Assembly (NCBI RefSeq): GCF_027580225.2
Contig: NC_073354.2
Coordinates: 24,325,001 to 24,389,000 of the forward strand
DNA from: Misgurnus anguillicaudatus
Taxonomy: Eukaryota; Chordata; Actinopteri; Cypriniformes; Cobitidae
Length of the DNA stretch: 64,000 bases
Direction: 5' to 3'
Each line of letters begins with the position of its first letter. Position 1 is the stretch's first letter. Position numbers and translations under genes: made by a program. Shown here piece after piece: positions 58,813 to 64,000 of this stretch. A model generated the notes under the pieces. That model was not told where the DNA came from. It saw only the letters and a program-made list of their open reading frames with translations, and searched no databases.

Positions 58813-60494
58813 GCAGAATTATTTCCTGTAAGATTTGCACTAATAATCTATTACAAAAGATCTTGTTGTATTTGAACTATAAAGAAATAATTCTACTATT
58901 TGTCAATGTGGCACAATCATTTCAATATTATGAGGAAAGTTAGTAGTATTATTTATGAAAAAGAGAGACTTATGTGAGACTGATTATGCCTCCTTTTTAC
59001 TGGACTAAGAAAGCACGTTACATATTTATTTTCTTTGTTTTGCTATGTAATACTGATTTCTGAGCAAGTTATATGAACAAGAAATATAAAAAATGTTTAA
59101 AGCTTTCTGAGAGTATTATATAAAGTGTAATGTTCTATTAACTTGACTCCAGCAATGTAAATCTAATAACATTTTTCATAGGATCTATTTAATTAACAAT
59201 GCCTTTTTTGCTGAATTGTATATTTGCAAGATTTGTCCTATCCCATAGCTTCCGGATACCTTGCTATTAAAATGTTAATTGTATTTAACTCCATAAGCCT
59301 TTTCTGTGGTGCGATTTTTAAGCTCATTGTTTTCAGGGTTACATGGACTTTCCTTCGGATTGCAAAGTACTCATTTCCCCCTTTATAAGCAGCTAATCTA
59401 AATGTAGGATAAATTTGCTTGGCTGAATAATCGACACCTTTATTTAAGCTGCATTGGCTTTTTGGTCTTAGGGAGCTGAGCCGTTGCCTATCACGTTGGT
59501 TGTTAAGCGCATTTTGCTTGATTTGTTGAATCATACGATTGTATAGGAAAATGTGGGCTTCTCATAGCCGGCTCATGAGCGCAGTATTACGGCTTTCACC
59601 AATGCAATCTGTTAAGCTTTGGCGAAAGTCATTACTCCTGACCTGACTGGCAAATGTTTTACAGCCACGTGTTGAGGGAACTGACGCAAAACCTAAAATA
59701 CCTTTTGAGGCACATGACCCAAGTCTTTATTTACCTGACAGGAACCACCATAGAGAGGATGAGGGCAAAACTGGATGGGGATATTTGGGACTAACCCTCA
59801 TCAAAGCAGTGACTTTGGACCTTAAGCAATGAGTTTGTTATGAAATTTACCTGAGCCTAAAACTCAGCAGAGGTCTTGAAAAGAGAGATTCTGTTTAAAA
59901 GTTGCCATTAGGATTTTGGCCTTTTAGAAATCATTGTGTTTGTGTTGACGATTGCTGTCTGTGCTATATCAGAGAAACTTGTATACTAACCAAAAACTGT
60001 GATTGTATTTTGAAACTTTTTGGAATCATGTGATTTTATAACAAATAATAAAATGACATTTAATTCTTGAGCTAATCAGTGTTTTATTATATTGCTTTTA
60101 TTAAGAATAAAAATGTGAATTGACATGATGCAAATCCCATACCATGCTTTTTTTTTTATAAAACTCTTAGTTTCATGTTACATAATAAGAAGTTTTAAAA
60201 AGGAATTGACTGTAAACATAAGTCTTAGTTTTATAACATGATAATGTGTCCTCCACTTTTACATTTTCTTTATCCCATTTCTACATGTAGGCTAAGAGGT
60301 TTTGAATGAATGACATTAAGGATAATAAGCAGCCATAATTTGTTACAATTAATACAAATAGGTTCAAATGCTGTGCTTTTACACCACATTTAATACATTT
60401 TATTGAGACCAGGTGTTATTTTTTTGACATTGTTTTATTTGCAGTATATAAGAACTCATTTAAAAAGCACAAGTAAACAGAGGTCTTATTCTTC

Positions 60495-60815
60495 GTTTAC
60501 CCAAAAAAAAAAAGAATATTCTGTCATCATTTACTCACCCTCATGATGTTATAAACCTGTATGAGTTTCTTTTTTCTGTTGAACACATAAAAAGATAGTT
60601 TGATAAATGATGGTAAGCATACAGTTGACGGTACCCAATAGAAGGAAAAACAAATACTATGAAACTCAAATGGGTACTGTCGACTGTGGGGTTACCATTT
60701 ATCTAAATATCTTCTTTTGTGTTTAACAGAATATGATAATTTATGCAGGTTAACAACAGCATGAGCCTGAGTTGATAATGACAGAACTTTATTTTTGGAT
60801 GGACTATCCCTTTAA
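60495..60815. mobile_element. Fold-back MITE family C, copy 2 (degraded)
   Basis: ATTCTGTCATCATTTACTCA with CCCTCATGATGTTATAAACC mirrors AACAGCATGAGCCTGAGTTG with ATAATGACAGAAC. The right end GGACTATCCCTTTAA is intact; the left end is replaced by an A-run. Confidence 0.75.
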
Positions 60816-61065
60816 CGCCTAAACATAAAGGTACTGAAAAAGGTTTTTAAACTATAAAGACATAATAAAGAAATGTAAATGAATAGTTTTTGTGAAAACC
60901 AAAAATTATTCTTCCAAGGCATCGGTGTTAAAACGCTTTGTAGCACCTTTATTTTTATATAAATAACACTTGTATTTTATTATTGGTAGTTATGCAAATC
61001 CTTTAAAACGGTCAACTATCTAAAGCCATCTGTCTAAAGTGTTTGCACATAAATATGTTGCTTTG

Positions 61066-61378
61066 TTAAAGGGATACTTCACCGATTTAGCATTCAGCTT
61101 TGTATCTGTAGAAACCCGGTCATTCAGTAATACTGCCATGTTTCCCTCCATCATTTCCCCCTGAGAGGAGAGATATCTGCATTTTGGTTCTGCAAAAAAG
61201 TCCTCCGATGATGCAAAAATCGTCATATTACATCATCGGAGGACTTTTTTGCAGAACCAAAATGCAGATATCTCTCCTCTCAGGGGGAAATGAGGGAGGG
61301 AAACATGGTCATTCAGTAATACTGCCGGGTTTCTACAGATACAAAGCTGAATGCTAAATCGGTGAAGTATCCCTTTAA
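61066..61378. mobile_element. TTAA-target fold-back element with near-perfect ~145-bp arms
   Basis: TTAA at 61066-61069 and 61375-61378; ends AGGGATACTTCACCGATTTA and TAAATCGGTGAAGTATCCCT. The arms match almost base for base out to a short centre near 61222, except for a 20-bp segment (61118-61137 and 61307-61326) that has the same orientation in both arms. Non-coding. Confidence 0.93.
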
Positions 61379-62727
61379 AGACACATAACACAGGAGCTAT
61401 TATTAGAGAACTCAGTAAAGAACCAACATGTGTTACTGAATGAAGGGGAGCATTATGATCTTATGAGGGTCGAAGTCTGAAGATCATGGGATTATGGTAT
61501 TATGATACATTACAGAATCACTTCTTTGCACAGTCACTTAGCATTGCTGATAGTTGCAGAGCTCTCCATTTGCTGCTGATCATTCTCAAATGCATCATCC
61601 CCTTAAAAAGGTCGCATGAGAGGTCAGCTGGAGGAGACATCAGAGATGCTGATTAGTGTGTCAGAAACCTAAGCTGTATGACTTGTGTACCATGTGGCCT
61701 CTTTTGATTAGACAATAAGATCACAGTCAGCAAACATTACACAGACCCAGGAGGTCTGGCAGATTGAGTGTATTTTATAAAGGGACGATGGCATAAGGGC
61801 AGAAACATCTGACCCTGTTGGGCATCCCTGCCCACTTATCTCTAGGTGCGGTTCATTGCCCATCAGCTGGAAAAGACGGCAATAAAGCCTCTTGAGAAGA
61901 AGAATAATGGGCAAGATTTTAGGGAGGCAATAGGTGGCCACTGTGGTGCTTGATGTATCAGAGATGCAATTATCATCTGAGGATGTAGATGTTTTAGAAG
62001 TATTTGAAGTGTTGGTTATCTAAACAGGATTTGGATACATAACAGAAACCATATGGTAAATAATCTTTTTGAATTACAGACAAAGAACTGTATGAATTGT
62101 TTCTTTCCATTTATAAGAACCTAATTGCGAATTCAAATATAAATGGGCACAGCACTAACTGTAAAACAGAGCATTAAAACCCAATGTCACATTCTTAATT
62201 TCCCTGAAAGGTGCTGTAGTTGATTTTTAAACAGATTTATGGCCTTGTAAAGCAATAACCTCTTTTAAATCATATAATAATGTGTAAATTAAGATGAGGG
62301 GTTGTGACCTATACAATTACTTCCTGCATATTTAGCTCTGTCTGATGATTAAAGCACTGTGCACTAGCATCTCTCAAGTTTAAAGTAAGCAGTCTCATCA
62401 CCGTAGCTCTTATTTGTTATTTCGCACTCCCATCATCATTCAGGTCAATGGGATTTAAGAGGAAATGGCAAAGGTTATTGAGGAGGGTTTTTTCAAGCAT
62501 CAGGCTTGATAATTTTTTACTCTCTCTCTCTCTCTCTCATGTCAACATACAGACTTTTTTAAACAGTGTTAATGGTGTGGAATTGATTACTAATTGCTGT
62601 GGACTGGGCTGTTCTGACGGCAGTATTGACTACAACCATGCAGAAAATGCATTTGAACCCATTCATAATATTACTCTGGTGCCATCTATTGATGAAATGC
62701 GAGATTCAACAATTTGTTGATTTCGTC

Positions 62728-63054
62728 ATGGCTCAATCGACTCTAAATAAACTGTGACCCTATGACTGTGACGAAAGGGATGTTTTATATTTTTGAGTAA
62801 ATTCAAAAATAAACTTGATGTGGATTATTCCTAAGTGCAGCAAAGTGTGGTTTTTAATATTTTACGCTGATTCAAAAATTATTAACAATGTATGGCTCAA
62901 TCGACTCTAAATGAACTGTGACCCTATGACTGTGACGAAAGGGATGTTTTATATTTTTGAGTAAATTCAAAAATAAACTTGATGTGGATTATTCCTAAGT
63001 GCAGCAAAGTGTGGTTTTTAATATTTTACGCTGATTAAAAATTATTAACAATGT
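62728..63054. repeat. 164-bp tandem duplication, two units
   Basis: Unit 1 is 62728-62891 and unit 2 is 62892-63054, both starting ATGGCTCAATCGACTCTAAA. They differ by one substitution (ATAAACTG / ATGAACTG) and one deleted C (GATTCAAAAA / GATTAAAAA) plus the unit end. Recent duplication, about 250 bp before the next gene's start. Confidence 0.95.
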
Positions 63055-63148
63055 CGTGCATGCGTGTTATAAATATTAACACTGTGAAATGCGAATATTA
63101 AATTATCATATTGCATAATTTGACTGACAACCCGGTTCACCGAGAACG

Positions 63149-63208
63149 TCAAAGTACCGCGAGAGCAAACTCCTCGCGTGCTTTTGAACTGCTCTCGCGG
63201 TACTTTGA
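63149..63208. repeat. CGCG hairpin element, copy B (upstream of the 63301 gene)
   Basis: Perfect 19-bp stem: TCAAAGTACCGCGAGAGCA (63149-63167) and TGCTCTCGCGGTACTTTGA (63190-63208) around a 22-nt loop that contains CTCGCG and GCTTTTG. Lies 92 bp before the start codon at 63301. Confidence 0.92.
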
Positions 63209-63300
63209 TGTCATAGCCCCATTACTATGCGAAGCTCAGCGTCGTCGACCACGTTCATTCATCCATTTGCGGCCACAAGAGGGAGACGTTAACAACGAAA

Positions 63301-63802
63301 ATGGCGGAAAGTATGGCGCTGGAAACATGTCTAGCTTTTTTGTTAGCCGATTGTTACGATGATGAAGATATCCTTAATGTAAACGTGACTACCAAACGAC
63401 GTAAAACCAGGTAAGGAAAAACGAATGTGTGTAGCTCGTGTTTAAATTAAGTAAACAGACCGCATCGTTTGCGTCGTGCAACGCGCGCTTTTTATGCTCT
63501 GTTTACACACTAGCATACTACAATGAAGACTATAACGTTTGAGATATCCACGGTGTTAAAACTTATTCTTTTGACATTCATTTGTTTTCCAATACAGTGT
63601 TAATCAAGAAAACGAACGAACCGCTCCTCCACAAAGGTAAGGTGATTTACATGGCACTGATGGTGTTTATAAATAAACGTAAGTCTAACGTTGTCCGTTT
63701 CACAGGGCTCAGGGCCCAAGAACCAGTTCCAATACTGTTCTGGAAATCCTGACAATCGGCGACTTTAAAAGTCACTTCCGGCTGACACCAACTCAAACTG
63801 AG
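63301..63802 (+). CDS. Harbinger-nuclease-like (HARBI1-type) gene, 5' exons, partial
   Basis: Three coding exons: 63301-63410, 63598-63636, 63706-63802 (246 nt, exactly 82 codons), with donors GTAAGG, GTAAGG, GTAACG and matching acceptors in phase. The gene continues past the right edge. The N-terminus starts MAESMALETCLAFLLADCYD and is acidic, then basic (KRRKTR). The last exon has GDFKSHFRLTPTQTE, resembling the helix (FR.T...) that precedes the DDE nuclease domain in HARBI1 and Harbinger transposases. Catalytic residues would lie outside the window, so activity cannot be judged. The ATG sits in CpG-containing sequence with a good context (GAAAATGG). It could instead be another family; the gene call is firmer than the family call. 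Confidence 0.55.
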
Positions 63803-63843
63803 GTAACGTTACTTGATTATTTCTTGTTGCAAGAAAACATTGT

Positions 63844-64000
63844 GGGGCGGTTTCCCGGACGGGGCTTAAGCCTACTCACAGACTAACTTAAATGTTAGTG
63901 TTGTCTTAATCGAAAACAACTTGCTTTGACACATCTTAAAATATATCAGTGCAGGTGTTGTGTCTCAAGATGCACACCAGTAATGTTTATTTTTAAATCA
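63844..64000. mobile_element. GGCGGTTTCC-type element, cut by window end
   Basis: Starts GGGGCGGTTTCCCGGACGGG, with AACTTGCTTTGACACATCTT and CTCAAGATGCACACCAGTAA matching the family at 11821-12064. Lies in the third intron of the partial gene. Confidence 0.75.

Larger units (their letters stand above)
57744..63300. other. ostm1 3' UTR and intergenic region, repeat-rich
   Basis: The ostm1 3' UTR starts here; an AATAAA is at 60047-60052, but a MITE (57907-58812) begins only 164 bp after the stop, so the used poly(A) site is uncertain. 58,820-60,490 and 61,380-62,720 are single-copy looking with nothing recognised; a CTCTCT run is at 62519-62538. No sec63, the next gene in the human order, was found. 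Confidence 0.6.

Noticed and set aside
1..64000. CRISPR array, operon, phage, plasmid or endogenous retrovirus
   Set aside because: No regularly spaced repeats, no bacterial-style gene clusters, no LTR pairs and no retroviral or phage protein motifs. The only reverse-transcriptase sequence is the RTE-like fragment.

Overview
This is vertebrate genomic DNA, most likely from a cyprinid-type teleost. The genes have short exons and long introns with GT-AG splice sites. The rest is AT-rich and packed with DNA-transposon relics of kinds abundant in zebrafish and carp genomes, plus tRNA-derived short repeats and GA/CA microsatellites. No bacterial, plasmid, CRISPR or recognisable viral content was seen.

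Five protein-coding loci can be supported, four of them by full reading-frame and splice-phase accounting. From left to right: the first two coding exons of afg1l (minus strand, running off the left edge); complete snx3 (plus strand, 4 coding exons, 162 aa); complete nr2e1/tailless (minus strand, 9 coding exons, 385 aa); complete ostm1 (plus strand, 6 coding exons, 304 aa); and the first three exons of a gene resembling a domesticated Harbinger nuclease (plus strand, running off the right edge). The order afg1l-snx3-nr2e1-ostm1 and the orientations match the human 6q21 neighbourhood, so this is an old, conserved synteny block. afg1l and snx3 are divergent and share an intergenic promoter interval of about 1.07 kb.

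Layout: 1-1,099 afg1l 5' end; 1,100-2,171 divergent promoter with a long GA repeat; 2,172-26,475 snx3, with an 18.7-kb first intron full of nested elements; 26,476-31,764 repeat-rich gap; 31,765-37,451 nr2e1; 37,452-55,502 an 18-kb gene-free interval with several non-repetitive stretches that could be nr2e1 enhancers; 55,503-57,743 ostm1; 57,744-63,300 gene-free and repeat-rich; 63,301 to the end the Harbinger-nuclease-like gene.

The genes do not form a pathway. snx3 acts in endosome retrieval and ostm1 in the lysosomal membrane, and both have a CACGTG box 83-90 bp before the start codon; the ostm1 box is an exact 10-bp CLEAR (TFEB-type) palindrome. nr2e1 is a neural stem-cell nuclear receptor and afg1l a mitochondrial AAA ATPase.

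I found no convincing new multi-gene system. The observations most worth a second look are: a pair of related ~60-70 bp CGCG hairpins close to two gene starts; a nest of at least five transposable elements at 11.57-13.36 kb; a fold-back element with a 20-bp segment flipped in one arm; a cluster of insertions with readable target-site duplications at 49.5-52.5 kb; and two recent short tandem duplications (164 bp and 124 bp).
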